A stretch of 64,000 nt of DNA from Bordetella sp. LUAb4 (GCF_021325795.1 NZ_JAHPZX010000008.1:124001-188000), one strand, 5' to 3'; shown: positions 1 through 9,025, counted from the stretch's first letter. The notes: a model not told the origin generated them from the sequence alone. Numbers and translations: made by a program.

Positions 1-346
1 TGCCCCGGCTGCTCACGCTGTCCTTGCTGCTCACGCTGGCCTGGCTACTCGTGCCGGCCTTGCTGTCCGGGCTGATTCCGCTGATCCCGCTGTCCTTGCT
101 GCCCCCGCTAGCCTTACTGCTGCCGCTGCCCCGGCGTGACCTAGGCTCGGAGCCGTGAGACTGCCAGAACTCGTGCAGCTTGACAGGGATCTCGGCGGAT
201 GTCCGCTGGATGAACAAGGACGCGCGACTACATCTTTTCGTCACTCCGCGAACGAAGCTGCTTTTTTTCCTGTGAACGACGACCTCTGGCTCGCCCAAAT
301 TCTGAAGATTTCCTACGATCGCACCAACGGTACCCGGAACGGCCAT
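1..346 (-). CDS. Unknown Ser-rich protein, 3' end beyond the window
   Basis: An open frame starts at an ATG (complement of 344-346) and stays open to the left edge, giving at least 115 codons. A purine-rich GGGAGA lies about six bases before the ATG. Residues 1-70 look like ordinary mixed sequence. From about residue 72 the protein becomes Ser/Gly/Lys-rich (SSKASGG, SSKDS units), probably a disordered linker. It is divergent from the unknown gene at 428-1372. I recognise no family, and the missing C-terminus may hold the informative domain. The reading is inferred from frame openness and start context only, and the frame could be spurious. Confidence 0.4.
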   Translation of the reverse strand, partial: MAVPGTVGAIVGNLQNLGEPEVVVHRKKSSFVRGVTKRCSRASLFIQRTSAEIPVKLHEFWQSHGSEPRSRRGSGSSKASGGSKDSGISGISPDSKAGTSSQASVSSKDSVSSRG

Positions 347-427
347 CTATCTCTCCCACGAATAGTCTCGTTAGGTATCACTGCGGCTCCGAGGGTTCCA
401 GCGATTTTTCCTATGCGTGGGTAGACC

Positions 428-1372
428 ATGGGGCGGCCCGCGCCCAAAGGGAACTGGATCGAGCTTGCCATGACAGAGCTTGTCCACGTTTCAATGGAAC
501 GCAGCACCATGACCCCATCCCTATCTTCCAGCATGACCGGCGCGCGGGCGCACGGCCCCGACCCCATGATTACCGTGGCGTTTGCCGAATATTCCTTGCC
601 GCCATCCTCGGCGCCGTCGTCGGCGTTGCCGTTTCGATCCGGCGAAAACAAGCGGCAACGTGCCCAGGATCTGACTGCATCGCGTCACCTGCACTCGTCA
701 AGCGCGCAAACCACTACGTCATTGGCCGAGGGATTGCGCGGCGCCGTCCCCCTGGACACCCCGCGCAGCCTGCGGGCCAAAGTCGAGTTTGCCTTTGATG
801 CCGCTATCGTTGCGCATGGCATCGAGGCTGCCGGCACCAGCTTGGACAAGAAGACCGCGGAGCTGGAAAAAATCGTAGCGGTCTTGACGAAGTGGCATAC
901 CCGGGACCTGGCCGAGTACATCGAATCGGAGCCAGCGAACGGTGCCGTCGCTACCAGTCGCTGGTCCGCCCAGGATCAAGCTTTCTACAAGCAAGTACTT
1001 AAAACCATGGGCAACAGCATCGCCATCATGGCCGAGCTGCTCATATCACCGCTCGAAGACATGGCGAACGATATCCTGGAGAGCGGCACCGGACACCCCC
1101 CCTCGCACGGCCTGATAAATGCGATACGAGCCAAGCTTGGCTCGCATCGCTACCACCAGGAACTCTACGAATGGGACCTGAAACGGGGCATTCTGCCCAA
1201 TTTCGAAAAGGAACTCGACGAGCTCCTCACCGAGCAGAACCTGGATACCATCAAGGCGTTGGCGTTCGCCGCGCGCGTGGTCCAACCCGCGACGAACGCC
1301 GGCCCGCCGCCAAAAATCGTGCTACACCTGCAAGAACTCCTGCTAGCCAAGTGCGGCTACGCAATTTTTTGA
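428..1372 (+). CDS. Hypothetical protein, low-complexity N-terminus and helical C-terminus
   Basis: A 314-codon frame with no family I recognise. The first ~100 residues are rich in Ser, Thr, Pro and Ala and look disordered. Residues ~110-314 are mostly helical, with charged amphipathic stretches such as DKKTAELEKIVAVLTKW, and no catalytic motif is visible. The start is uncertain: in-frame ATGs at 428, 470, 494 and 509 are all possible and none has a strong ribosome site. The gene ends six bases before the convergent M81 hydrolase gene. A disordered Ser/Pro-rich head followed by a helical body is common in type III effectors, but nothing here proves secretion. A GGAACG-N14-CCACGAA sequence lies upstream at 336-362. 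Confidence 0.6.
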   Translation: MGRPAPKGNWIELAMTELVHVSMERSTMTPSLSSSMTGARAHGPDPMITVAFAEYSLPPSSAPSSALPFRSGENKRQRAQDLTASRHLHSSSAQTTTSLAEGLRGAVPLDTPRSLRAKVEFAFDAAIVAHGIEAAGTSLDKKTAELEKIVAVLTKWHTRDLAEYIESEPANGAVATSRWSAQDQAFYKQVLKTMGNSIAIMAELLISPLEDMANDILESGTGHPPSHGLINAIRAKLGSHRYHQELYEWDLKRGILPNFEKELDELLTEQNLDTIKALAFAARVVQPATNAGPPPKIVLHLQELLLAKCGYAIF

Positions 1373-1377
1373 CGCTC

Positions 1378-2883
1378 CTAAACCGCGGGCGCCTGCGCGT
1401 CGAAACCGGTCTCTTCCAGCGGGAACAAGGGCCGGGCGCGCTTCGCGTAGGGGTAAATCGAATAGTCCGATGTCGTCACCCCCGGACTATCGATCTCCAC
1501 CAGCCCCCCGGAGATAGGCACGAACACCGGCCGGCAATACATGCGCGATTTCAGCAGCAGGAAGCGCGCGCGGCGCGGATCCTGGCCGACGCTTTCGAAC
1601 ACGGCCAGATCCCACGGCTCGTGCGGCAACTCGGACACCACGACCACCGCCGCGCCCATGTCCAGCACCGCACAGCGGCCCATGCCCACGCGCATCCCCG
1701 TATAGGCCGGCCCCGTGATCACGTACTCGCCGTCGGTAATGGCTAGCACCACCCCACTGGCCTGCATGGGCTGGGCGTGGATGCCGATATTGTCCAGCGG
1801 CCGCTTATTGCCCAGGGCCAGCGTGACGCGCGCGCCCACGCCGGCCGCGGTCATGGCGGCTACGGCTTCCGGATCGCACAGCGGACCGGTCAGAATGCCT
1901 TCCATGCCCGCCGCCAGCGCGGCTTCCAATACCGCCGTGGTGTCGCACGTTCCGCCGGAATTACAGTTATCGCCATGGTCCAGCAGCAGAATGGGCTTGT
2001 CAGCGCCTTGCGCCAGCGCGGCTGCCTCGCGCAGCGAATCCGCCATCGGCGGGCTGCGGTAGACGAAGCCATCCCGATCATTCCAGATGGCGCCGGCCAG
2101 GCGCGCCGCCGTGCGGTCCGCCAGCGCGTGGTCGCCGTCAGCCACCACGATCACGCTGATGCAGGGCTTGGCGATATCGGCCAGGCCGAAACCGGCCAGG
2201 ACCGACGCCGCGACCACGCCATCCCCGGCCGTTTCGGCCGCCTTGGCAGCGGTCACCGCCGCCAGCATGGCGCCCGTATCGGTGGCCGAACGCAGCGTAT
2301 GCGTCATCAAGGGCAGCCGGCGCCAGGCCATGACCGGGCGGAAGCCGCCATCGATCATGCGCCACAGCAGCCGGCCCGCGTGCTCGCCCGTCTCGTACAT
2401 GTCGACGTGCGGATAAGTCTTGAAGCTGACGATGACGTCGGCATTGTCGATGATGGCCGGTGTCACGTTGCCGTGCAGGTCCAGCGCCACGGCCAGGGGC
2501 ACGCCCGGGGCCGCCTTGCGCACGCGCGCCAGCAGGTCGCCTTCGCCGTCATCGCTGTTCTGCGCCACCATGGCGCCATGCAGGTCCAGGAAGATGGCCT
2601 CGCAGCCGGGTACTGCTGCCAGAATGCGTTCGCACATGGCGTCATACGCGTCAGCGTGCACCGGTCCGCTGGGATTGGCCCACGCCGACAAGGGCGTGAC
2701 CATCTGCGCCCCGCGTGCACGCGCCAGGTCGATGAAGGCCGACATCGCGGTACGGCCGCCGTCGTTGTCGCGCAGCGCATCCTCGCCGTACTGGGGGCCG
2801 CCGCGGCCGAAGGAAGCCAGCGGCGTGGGAACCGGCGAAAACGTATTGGTTTCGTGGTTCATGCGGGCAATCAGGACTTTCAT
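1378..2883 (-). CDS. M81 family metallohydrolase (MlrC/microcystinase-C-like)
   Basis: Predicted Zn-dependent hydrolase of the M81/MlrC family, about 501 residues, the usual family length. The N-terminal MNHETNTFSP signature and the two paired DLHGAM and DLHGNV motifs, which supply metal ligands in this family, are intact. The C-terminal MlrC domain contains the GDNCNSGGTCDT segment. The ATG at 2881-2883 is preferred over longer frames because it gives the conserved N-terminus and overlaps the stop of the upstream amidohydrolase gene by four bases (ATGA), indicating translational coupling. It is the last gene of the liv-type operon. Despite the family name, family members outside microcystin degraders have unknown substrates. 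An amide or ureido compound delivered by the linked transporter is an inference. Confidence 0.87.
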   Translation of the reverse strand: MKVLIARMNHETNTFSPVPTPLASFGRGGPQYGEDALRDNDGGRTAMSAFIDLARARGAQMVTPLSAWANPSGPVHADAYDAMCERILAAVPGCEAIFLDLHGAMVAQNSDDGEGDLLARVRKAAPGVPLAVALDLHGNVTPAIIDNADVIVSFKTYPHVDMYETGEHAGRLLWRMIDGGFRPVMAWRRLPLMTHTLRSATDTGAMLAAVTAAKAAETAGDGVVAASVLAGFGLADIAKPCISVIVVADGDHALADRTAARLAGAIWNDRDGFVYRSPPMADSLREAAALAQGADKPILLLDHGDNCNSGGTCDTTAVLEAALAAGMEGILTGPLCDPEAVAAMTAAGVGARVTLALGNKRPLDNIGIHAQPMQASGVVLAITDGEYVITGPAYTGMRVGMGRCAVLDMGAAVVVVSELPHEPWDLAVFESVGQDPRRARFLLLKSRMYCRPVFVPISGGLVEIDSPGVTTSDYSIYPYAKRARPLFPLEETGFDAQAPAV

Positions 2884-4196
2884 GCAGCAGCTCCCTGGGA
2901 CTGGGTTTCGACGGCACCCCGCGCCCCCGGCTGACCCGCGCCAGCCTGTCCCATGCCCGCCTTGCTCAACATGGCTTGCAGCAGCACGTTGCAGCCGGCT
3001 TCCAGGTGTTCCGGCTTGGCGTCCTCGATTTCGTTGTGGCTGATGCCGTCCTTGCAAGGCACGAAGATCATGGCCGTGGGGGCTACCCGCGCCAGGTACA
3101 CCGCATCATGGCCAGCGCCGCTGACCACGTCCATGGCCGACAGCCCAAGGGCGCGCGCGCCCTCGCCCAGCATGCCGATCAACTCCGGCGCGAAAGCTTG
3201 CGGCGGGAAATACACCACCTCACGCAGATCCATGGTCACCCCACCGGGGATGGCCGCGATGCCTGTCCGCAAGGCAGCCGCCATGCGGTCCAGCGTGGCG
3301 TCATCGGCGGCGCGCAAATCCACCGTCATCTTCACCTGCCCAGGGATGACATTACGCGAATTGGGATAGGTGTCCAGGCAGCCCACCGTGCCGCGTGCGT
3401 GCGGCGCGTGGTCCAGCGCAATGCGGTTGACCAGCTTGACGGCATCGGCCGCCGCCAGCAGCGCATCGTGGCGCAACGCCATGGGCGTGGGGCCTGCATG
3501 CGCTTCCATGCCGGTGATGGTCAGGTCGTACCAGCGTTGCCCCAAGGCGCCCTGCACCAGCCCGATGACGATGTCCGCCGCCTCCAGTACCGGGCCTTGC
3601 TCGATGTGGGCCTCGAAGTAAGCGGCCACGGCCTGGCCCCCTACCGCGTCGGCACCGGCGTAGCCGATGTCCTGCAAGGCCTTGCGCACGCTGACACCGT
3701 CGCGGTCCACCGCGTCCAGGGCATGATCCAGGGTGAATGCGCCTGCGTAGACGCCCGAGCCCATCATCACGGGCACGAAGCGCGAACCTTCCTCATTGGT
3801 CCAGACCGCCACTTCCAGCGGCGCCTCGGTCTGGATGCCATGATCGTGCAGCGTACGCAGGACTTCGATTCCCGCCAGCACCCCGTAATTACCGTCGAAT
3901 TTGCCACCGGTGGGTTGCGTGTCGATATGGCTGCCGGCCATGACGGGAGGCAGGTCGGCACGGCGGCCGGGACGGCGCATGAACATATTGCCGATGGCGT
4001 CCACACGCACGTCGCAGCCCAGCTCGCGTGCCCAGCCGGCCACCAGATCGCGGCCCTGGCGGTCCAGATCGGTCAAGGCCAGCCGGCGCACGCCGCCTTT
4101 GTCCGTGGCGCCGATGCGCGCCAGCGCCATCAGCGATTCCCACAGGCGCGGGCCATTCACGCGCAGCGATTTGGTGTCGGGAAGAGAGGTATCCAT
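2880..4196 (-). CDS. Zn-dependent amidohydrolase, hydantoinase/carbamoylase family (M20)
   Basis: Cytoplasmic M20-type hydrolase of the N-carbamoyl-L-amino-acid amidase / allantoate amidohydrolase / beta-ureidopropionase group, about 438 residues. Visible signatures are GSHIDTQPTGGKFDG (metal ligands H and D), WTNEEGSRF (bridging glutamate), AHIEQGP, GMEAHAGPTPM (dimerisation-domain His) and the C-terminal GAGHDAVY. The start ATG at 4194-4196 follows AGGAAGG at good spacing. Its stop overlaps the M81 gene start by four bases. Known members release ammonia and CO2 from ureido groups. With an amino-acid-type importer upstream, the operon probably degrades a small carbamoylated or hydantoin-like nitrogen compound. 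The exact substrate cannot be read from sequence. Confidence 0.9.
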   Translation of the reverse strand: MDTSLPDTKSLRVNGPRLWESLMALARIGATDKGGVRRLALTDLDRQGRDLVAGWARELGCDVRVDAIGNMFMRRPGRRADLPPVMAGSHIDTQPTGGKFDGNYGVLAGIEVLRTLHDHGIQTEAPLEVAVWTNEEGSRFVPVMMGSGVYAGAFTLDHALDAVDRDGVSVRKALQDIGYAGADAVGGQAVAAYFEAHIEQGPVLEAADIVIGLVQGALGQRWYDLTITGMEAHAGPTPMALRHDALLAAADAVKLVNRIALDHAPHARGTVGCLDTYPNSRNVIPGQVKMTVDLRAADDATLDRMAAALRTGIAAIPGGVTMDLREVVYFPPQAFAPELIGMLGEGARALGLSAMDVVSGAGHDAVYLARVAPTAMIFVPCKDGISHNEIEDAKPEHLEAGCNVLLQAMLSKAGMGQAGAGQPGARGAVETQSQGAAA

Positions 4197-4361
4197 GGTG
4201 TGCCTTCCTGAGAAAAAGTGAAACAAGGGCGTGTTGCGGCCCACGGCGGCCGGCTCAGGCCTTGCCTTGGACTTGCCTCGCCCGCCGCCCAGTTGTCGTC
4301 CGCTACGTCGATCGACGCATCGCTTCGGGCGTACAAAGCGCGCCGGCCAGCGGCATGGCGT

Positions 4362-5075
4362 TCATCCCACGCCCACGCCCAGATAACGATCCTTGATGCT
4401 CGCATCAGCCGCGAAGGCCGCATTATCGCCCTCGTAGACGATGGTCCCCTGTTCGATGATGTAGTGCCGGTCCGCCAGCTGCGTGCAGACCTCCAGGTTC
4501 TGCTCCACCAGCAGGATGGGGACACCTTCCTGCCGGATCAGCTTGAGCTGGGCAACGATCTCCTCGACGATGACCGGGGCCAGGCCCTCGACGGGTTCGT
4601 CCAGCATCAGCAGCCGTGGATGATTCATCAGCGCACGGCCGATGGCCAGCATCTGCTGCTCACCGCCCGATAACTGGGCGCCGCCGTTGCGGCGCCGTTC
4701 CTTCAGGCGCGGGAAGATGCGGTAGATGTCGGCCAACTGCCAGGGCGAACGCTTGCGCGCGCCCAACAACAGATTCTCCTCCACCGTCAGCAAGCGGAAT
4801 ATCCCCCGGTTCTCCGGCACCAGGCACAGCCCGCGGGCCGCCACCTTGTGCGCCGGCAGGCCGCCTACCGCCGTGCCGTCGAACACGATGTCGCCGCGCG
4901 CGGGGCGCAATGCACCCGCTATGGTGCGCAGCGTGGTCGACTTGCCCGCGCCGTTACGGCCCAGCAGGGTGACCAGCTCGCCCTCGCCGATCCGCAGGGA
5001 TACGCCCTGCAGGATATGGCTCTTGCCGTAGTACGCGTGGACTTCGCGCAATTGCAGCTTGTCGCGGCTCGTCAT
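4362..5075 (-). CDS. livF: Branched-chain amino-acid-type ABC transporter ATPase LivF
   Basis: Second ATP-binding subunit of a HAAT-family importer, 237 residues. Walker A is GRNGAGKST (~40-48), the ABC signature LSGGEQQ and Walker B LLMLDEPVEGLAP, followed by the switch-region LLVEQN, as in LivF. The start overlaps the LivG stop by four bases (5072-5075), so the two ATPases are coupled. Downstream, a 165-bp spacer separates it from the amidohydrolase gene. I see no clear terminator there, so the enzymes are probably co-transcribed. In this family LivF and LivG pair as a heterodimer on the cytoplasmic face of LivH/LivM. Confidence 0.95.
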   Translation of the reverse strand: MTSRDKLQLREVHAYYGKSHILQGVSLRIGEGELVTLLGRNGAGKSTTLRTIAGALRPARGDIVFDGTAVGGLPAHKVAARGLCLVPENRGIFRLLTVEENLLLGARKRSPWQLADIYRIFPRLKERRRNGGAQLSGGEQQMLAIGRALMNHPRLLMLDEPVEGLAPVIVEEIVAQLKLIRQEGVPILLVEQNLEVCTQLADRHYIIEQGTIVYEGDNAAFAADASIKDRYLGVGVG

Positions 5076-5947
5076 GCGCGGCCTCCGGTAATCATATTGC
5101 CCAGGTAAGCCGCCCGCACCCGGTCATCGTCGCGGATGGCCGCCGGCGTGCCTTCCACCAGCACGCAGCCTTGCTGCATGACCGTCACCGTATCGGAGAT
5201 GTCCATGACGATGTTCATATTGTGCTCGATCAGCAGCACCGTATGGTCGGCCGCCAGCCCGCGGATCAACGTCTTCATGCCGTCCAGGTCGTCGACCCCC
5301 ATGCCGGACGTGGGCTCGTCGAGGAAGATGGCGCGCGGCCGCGCGGCCAGCGCCATGCCCACTTCCAGGCGGCGCTGCTGGCCGTGCGACAGCGCACCGG
5401 CGGCGGTGCCGGCGCGGGCGGTCAGGCCCAGGCGTTGCAGGATGGCATCGGCCAACTCGGCGATTTCGCGCCGCCGCCCCGGCGCATGCCACATATCGAA
5501 AGCGCCGGCGGGATGCGCGCCCTGCGCGGCCAGGCGCAGGTTTTCCCGCACGTCCAGATTGGCGAACAGGCTGGTCACCTGAAACGAGCGCGCGATACCC
5601 CGCCGCACGCGCACATTGTCCGGTTCATGCGTGACGTCATGGCCGGCGAACTGGATGGTGCCGGCGGTGATGGGCACGGTGCCCGTCAGCGTGTGGAACA
5701 GCGTGGTCTTGCCGGCGCCATTGGGACCGATGACCGAATGCACCGTGCCGGCACGCACGCGCAGGTCGACCCCGCCCAAGGCGGTGAACTTGCCATAGCG
5801 CTTGACTACGCCGCGGGCATCGAGCAATGGGGCGGCATTCATGTCGGCCTTGGCAGCGGCGGCGCTCCCCGGGGATGCCGTCGATGCCGTCGATGCCGTC
5901 GATGCCGTCGATGCCATTGCGCTGGCGCCGCTTGGATTGCTACTCAT
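5072..5947 (-). CDS. livG: Branched-chain amino-acid-type ABC transporter ATPase LivG, repeat-extended N-terminus
   Basis: First ATPase subunit of the importer, 291 residues. Walker A GPNGAGKTT, signature LSHGQQRRLEVGMAL, Walker B IFLDEPTSGM and IEHNM are all present. The family core starts only around residue 39 (LLDARGVVKRYG). Before it is a ~38-residue extension containing repeated A-S-T units, encoded by a 9-bp tandem repeat at 5874-5915. Translation may start at the in-frame ATG of MASTAS or MNAAPLL instead. The chosen start overlaps the LivM stop (ATGA at 5944-5947), which supports it. The extension is unusual for LivG and is probably a dispensable tail. Confidence 0.93.
   Translation of the reverse strand: MSSNPSGASAMASTASTASTASTASPGSAAAAKADMNAAPLLDARGVVKRYGKFTALGGVDLRVRAGTVHSVIGPNGAGKTTLFHTLTGTVPITAGTIQFAGHDVTHEPDNVRVRRGIARSFQVTSLFANLDVRENLRLAAQGAHPAGAFDMWHAPGRRREIAELADAILQRLGLTARAGTAAGALSHGQQRRLEVGMALAARPRAIFLDEPTSGMGVDDLDGMKTLIRGLAADHTVLLIEHNMNIVMDISDTVTVMQQGCVLVEGTPAAIRDDDRVRAAYLGNMITGGRA
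5874..5915. repeat. 9-bp tandem repeat, ~4.7 copies, inside livG
   Basis: GATGCCGTC is repeated four full times plus GATGCC. In the livG frame (minus strand) it encodes Ala-Ser-Thr triplets near the protein N-terminus. The unit is a multiple of three, so copy-number change would keep the frame. Confidence 0.95.
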
Positions 5948-6969
5948 CGCTCACCCTCCGGCGCGCCCTCGGGTGCCGCCGTGGCGGCGCGGCCCCGCCG
6001 CATTGCGGTCCAGCCGCGTTGCAGCAGTCCCCACAGTCCCTTGTGCATGAACAGGCTGACGCCGATCAACAGCAGACCCAGCAGCAGGAGCCAGCGCGGC
6101 CACAGCGTCGACAGCCAGTCTGACATCAATACATAGAACGCCGCGCCCAGCACCGACGCGAACAGATTGCCGGTGCCGCCGATGACCGTCATCACCAGGA
6201 TCATCTCGCTGGTGTGATATTCAATGTTCGACAGCGGCGCGATACCCGTCATCAAGGCATGGAAGGCACCTGCCAGCCCCGTCACCGCCCCCGACAAGGC
6301 AAACGCCGCCAGCTTGAAGCGCCGCGTGTCGTAGCCGACCGCACTGGCGCGCGTTTCGTTCTCGCGTATCGCCAGCAGGGTGCGGCCGAACACTGACGCC
6401 GTGACCCGCTGCAACAGCCAGAACACCACCAGGAAACACACCGCCACCAAGGTGTAGAAGCGCCAGGGCGTGTCCAGCGGCGTCAGTGTCATGCCGAACA
6501 GCGACAAGGGCGGCCGCGGGATATTCAACAGCCCATTGTCGCCGCCGGTCCAATCCGGCAGGCTGTAGGCCAGGAAATAGAACATCTGTGCGAACGCCAA
6601 GGTCAGCATGACGAAATACGTGCCCCGCTGCCGGATGGCGAACCATCCCACCAGGGCGGCCGTCAGCGCGCCGACCACCAGGGCCAGCAGCACCGACAGC
6701 GGCAGGCCCAGCCCCATGCGGGTCATCAATATGCCCAGGGTATAGCTGCCCATACCGAAGAAAATGCCCTGCCCGAACGACAGCAGCCCGGTATAACCCA
6801 GCAGCAGATTGCAGCCCAGCACCGCCAGGGCGTAGACAAGAACCTCTGTCGCCAGCGTGCCCGAGTTCAAGGTCAAGGGCAGGATCAACACCACCGCCAG
6901 CGCCAGCCACCAGCCCGGGTCCGCGAAGACATTCGCCAGCGGATACGCACGCCTGGATGCGTTCATCAT
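5944..6969 (-). CDS. livM: Branched-chain amino-acid-type ABC transporter permease LivM
   Basis: Inner-membrane permease of about 341 residues with roughly ten hydrophobic segments and the family segments NLLLGYTGLLSFGQGIFFGMG and ENETRASAVGYDTRRFK. The start is one of two adjacent ATGs (6967-6969 or 6964-6966) sitting on the LivH stop (ATGATGA), preceded by GGGGAGAGG. A longer open frame extends upstream but only antisense-like arginine-rich sequence precedes the Met pair, so it is excluded. It forms the transmembrane channel with LivH. The C-terminal ~25 residues are basic and Ala/Arg/Glu-rich. Confidence 0.94.
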   Translation of the reverse strand: MMNASRRAYPLANVFADPGWWLALAVVLILPLTLNSGTLATEVLVYALAVLGCNLLLGYTGLLSFGQGIFFGMGSYTLGILMTRMGLGLPLSVLLALVVGALTAALVGWFAIRQRGTYFVMLTLAFAQMFYFLAYSLPDWTGGDNGLLNIPRPPLSLFGMTLTPLDTPWRFYTLVAVCFLVVFWLLQRVTASVFGRTLLAIRENETRASAVGYDTRRFKLAAFALSGAVTGLAGAFHALMTGIAPLSNIEYHTSEMILVMTVIGGTGNLFASVLGAAFYVLMSDWLSTLWPRWLLLLGLLLIGVSLFMHKGLWGLLQRGWTAMRRGRAATAAPEGAPEGER

Positions 6970-7823
6970 CCTCTCCCCAGCAAGCCATGCGGGCGCAGCA
7001 GCAGCACCGCCGCCATGGCCACGTAGATCATCAGGCGCGCCCCTTCCGGCCACAGCGTGCTCATCACGCTTTGCACGATACCGATCAAGAGCCCTCCCAC
7101 CAACGCGCCGGAGAAACTGCCCATGCCGCCGACCACCACGATGACGAAGGCCACGCCCAGCGCCTCCAGCCCCATGAAAGGGTCGACACCGCGAATCGGC
7201 GCCGCCAGCGCGCCCGCCAGCGCCGCGGTACCGGCGCCCAGCGCGAATACCAGGCCGAACACGCGAAACACATTGATCCCCAGCAAGGACACCATCTCCG
7301 CCGATTCGCTGCCCGCGCGCACCGCGCTGCCCAGGCGTGTGCCTTCCAGCAACCACCACAACAGCACAGCGAATACGGCCGTGAACGCGATGACGAACAA
7401 CCGGTATTTGGGATAGATGAAGCCGCCCCACATGACCACGCCCTGCAAGGCGGTCGGCGTGGCGACGTTGTCGCCCAGCGGCCCCCAGATCAGGATCACC
7501 ACTTCCTGCAGCACCAGTGCCACCCCCACGGTGATGAGGATGTGGAACTCGTGCGGCCGGTCGTAGACCCGGCGCAACAGTGTGCGCTCGGCCAACCAAG
7601 CCAGCAAGGCCACCACCAGCGGCACCACGATCAGCGCCAGCCAGAAGTTCAAGCCCCAGGCCACCGCCTGGTAGCAGAAATAAGCGCCCAGCAGATAGAA
7701 GGCGCCATGGGCGAAGTTGACGAAGCGCAGCAGCCCGAAAATGATGGACAGGCCGACGGCCAACAGGAAATACAGCATACCCACGCCGACCCCGTTGACC
7801 ACCTGCAGCAGGTAAACATTCAC
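6966..7823 (-). CDS. livH: Branched-chain amino-acid-type ABC transporter permease LivH
   Basis: Second inner-membrane permease, 285 residues, starting MNVYLLQVVNGVGVGMLYFLLAVGL. Family landmarks are GLLRFVNFAHGAFYLLGAY in the first hydrophobic segments and the loop GSAVRAGSESAEMVSLLGIN. Its ATG overlaps the stop of the binding-protein gene by four bases (7820-7823), and its own stop overlaps livM. The whole operon is therefore translationally coupled, unusual only in including the binding-protein gene in the overlapping chain. Confidence 0.94.
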   Translation of the reverse strand: MNVYLLQVVNGVGVGMLYFLLAVGLSIIFGLLRFVNFAHGAFYLLGAYFCYQAVAWGLNFWLALIVVPLVVALLAWLAERTLLRRVYDRPHEFHILITVGVALVLQEVVILIWGPLGDNVATPTALQGVVMWGGFIYPKYRLFVIAFTAVFAVLLWWLLEGTRLGSAVRAGSESAEMVSLLGINVFRVFGLVFALGAGTAALAGALAAPIRGVDPFMGLEALGVAFVIVVVGGMGSFSGALVGGLLIGIVQSVMSTLWPEGARLMIYVAMAAVLLLRPHGLLGRG

Positions 7824-9025
7824 AACTTGCAGCCGGTCTGCGCCACGGGCAGGAAGGATTTACCGAAGCTGAGGATGTCGGCGTAGTCGTCCTTGTCCTT
7901 CATCGCCGACTTGGCCTTGCCCTTGAGCAGGTAGTAGTTCTTTAGCACCTGATGGTCCTCGGGACGGATTTCCTCGTCGCCGGTCAGACCCGTGAACTTC
8001 ATGCCTTCCAGCACCGGAATGACCTTGGCCGGATCATCGGAACCCGCCTTGATGATGGCGTCGATGAAGATCTTGGTGCAGATGTAGGAGCCCGCCAGGC
8101 TGTAATTGGGATTGAACTTGAACATCTGCTGGGTGCGTTGGACCAGGTCCTTGTTGCCGGGCGAGTCGATGCCGTGCCAGTACTGCGCGCCGAAGTACAC
8201 GCCCTCGCACAGATCGGCGCCCAGCGATTCGAATTGCTCCAGCCCGGAGGCCCACGCCATCAGGATGGTGGTGTTCTGCTTCATGCCGAAGCTGACCGCC
8301 TGGCGCAGCGCGTCCGAGGACTGCGAGCCGAAGTTCAGCAACAGCAGGACGTCAGGCTTGGCCGCCATGGCATTGGTGAGATAGCCGCTGAACTCTTTTT
8401 CCGCCAGCGAGTGGTAGCTGTTGCCGACGTGCTCGATGCCTTTTTCCTTGAAGATATTCTTCGCGGCGTTCAGCAGGCCGTCGCCGAACACGTATTGCGG
8501 TGTGATCGTGTACCAGCGCTTGGCCTTGGGCATCTGCTCGATCAGCGGGCGCACCGTGCGTTCGATGGCGCCGAAGGTGGGCACGGACCAGCGGAAGGTC
8601 GACTTGTTGCAGTCGGCACCCGTGATCTCGTCGGCCCCGGCGGTGGTGATGAAGAGTGCATTGTTCTTCTGCGCTTCCTTGGCCATGGCCAGGGCTTCGG
8701 ACGACAGGATGCCGCCGGCGAAATAACGCGCGTTCTTCTGCTGCACCAGTTCCTGCAGCTTGCGCACGGCGGTCGCGGGCTTGGCTTCGGTATCCAGCAG
8801 CGTATAGGCCAGCGGCTTGCCCAGGGCCTTGCCGTATTGCTCGATCGCCAGCTTCATGCCCAGGTCCGCGTACTTGCCGTTGGCGGCGAAGGCGCCGGAC
8901 ATCGGAACGGGACAGCCAAACTGGATGGTTTCACCCGCGGCCTGCGCCAGGGCTGAACGCAGGGAGAGCGAGGCCGGCGCGGCGGCGGCCAAGGCGGCCA
9001 TTTTCAACAGTTCACGGCGATTCAA
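7820..9025 (-). CDS. Periplasmic substrate-binding protein of the HAAT importer (LivK-like), TTG start
   Basis: Type I periplasmic binding protein, 401 residues, ABC HAAT family. The N-terminus MNRRELLKMAALAAAAPASL resembles a Tat/Sec signal ending near RSALAQA. The mature part has the Peripla_BP_6 pattern IQFGCPVPMSGAFAANGKY and TTAGADEITGADCN. The codon used is TTG (complement of 9023-9025), preceded by GGGGAA. No in-frame ATG upstream gives a better signal peptide, although ATG at residue 9 would shorten it. It is the first gene of the operon, divergent from the GntR regulator. HAAT binding proteins bind amino acids, amides or ureides, so the ligand is undetermined but should match the downstream hydrolases. 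Confidence 0.93.
   Translation of the reverse strand: MNRRELLKMAALAAAAPASLSLRSALAQAAGETIQFGCPVPMSGAFAANGKYADLGMKLAIEQYGKALGKPLAYTLLDTEAKPATAVRKLQELVQQKNARYFAGGILSSEALAMAKEAQKNNALFITTAGADEITGADCNKSTFRWSVPTFGAIERTVRPLIEQMPKAKRWYTITPQYVFGDGLLNAAKNIFKEKGIEHVGNSYHSLAEKEFSGYLTNAMAAKPDVLLLLNFGSQSSDALRQAVSFGMKQNTTILMAWASGLEQFESLGADLCEGVYFGAQYWHGIDSPGNKDLVQRTQQMFKFNPNYSLAGSYICTKIFIDAIIKAGSDDPAKVIPVLEGMKFTGLTGDEEIRPEDHQVLKNYYLLKGKAKSAMKDKDDYADILSFGKSFLPVAQTGCKL

Noticed and set aside
1777-4211. Long plus-strand frames opposite the M81 and M20 hydrolase genes
   Set aside because: They are antisense to genes with intact catalytic motifs and show no domains of their own.
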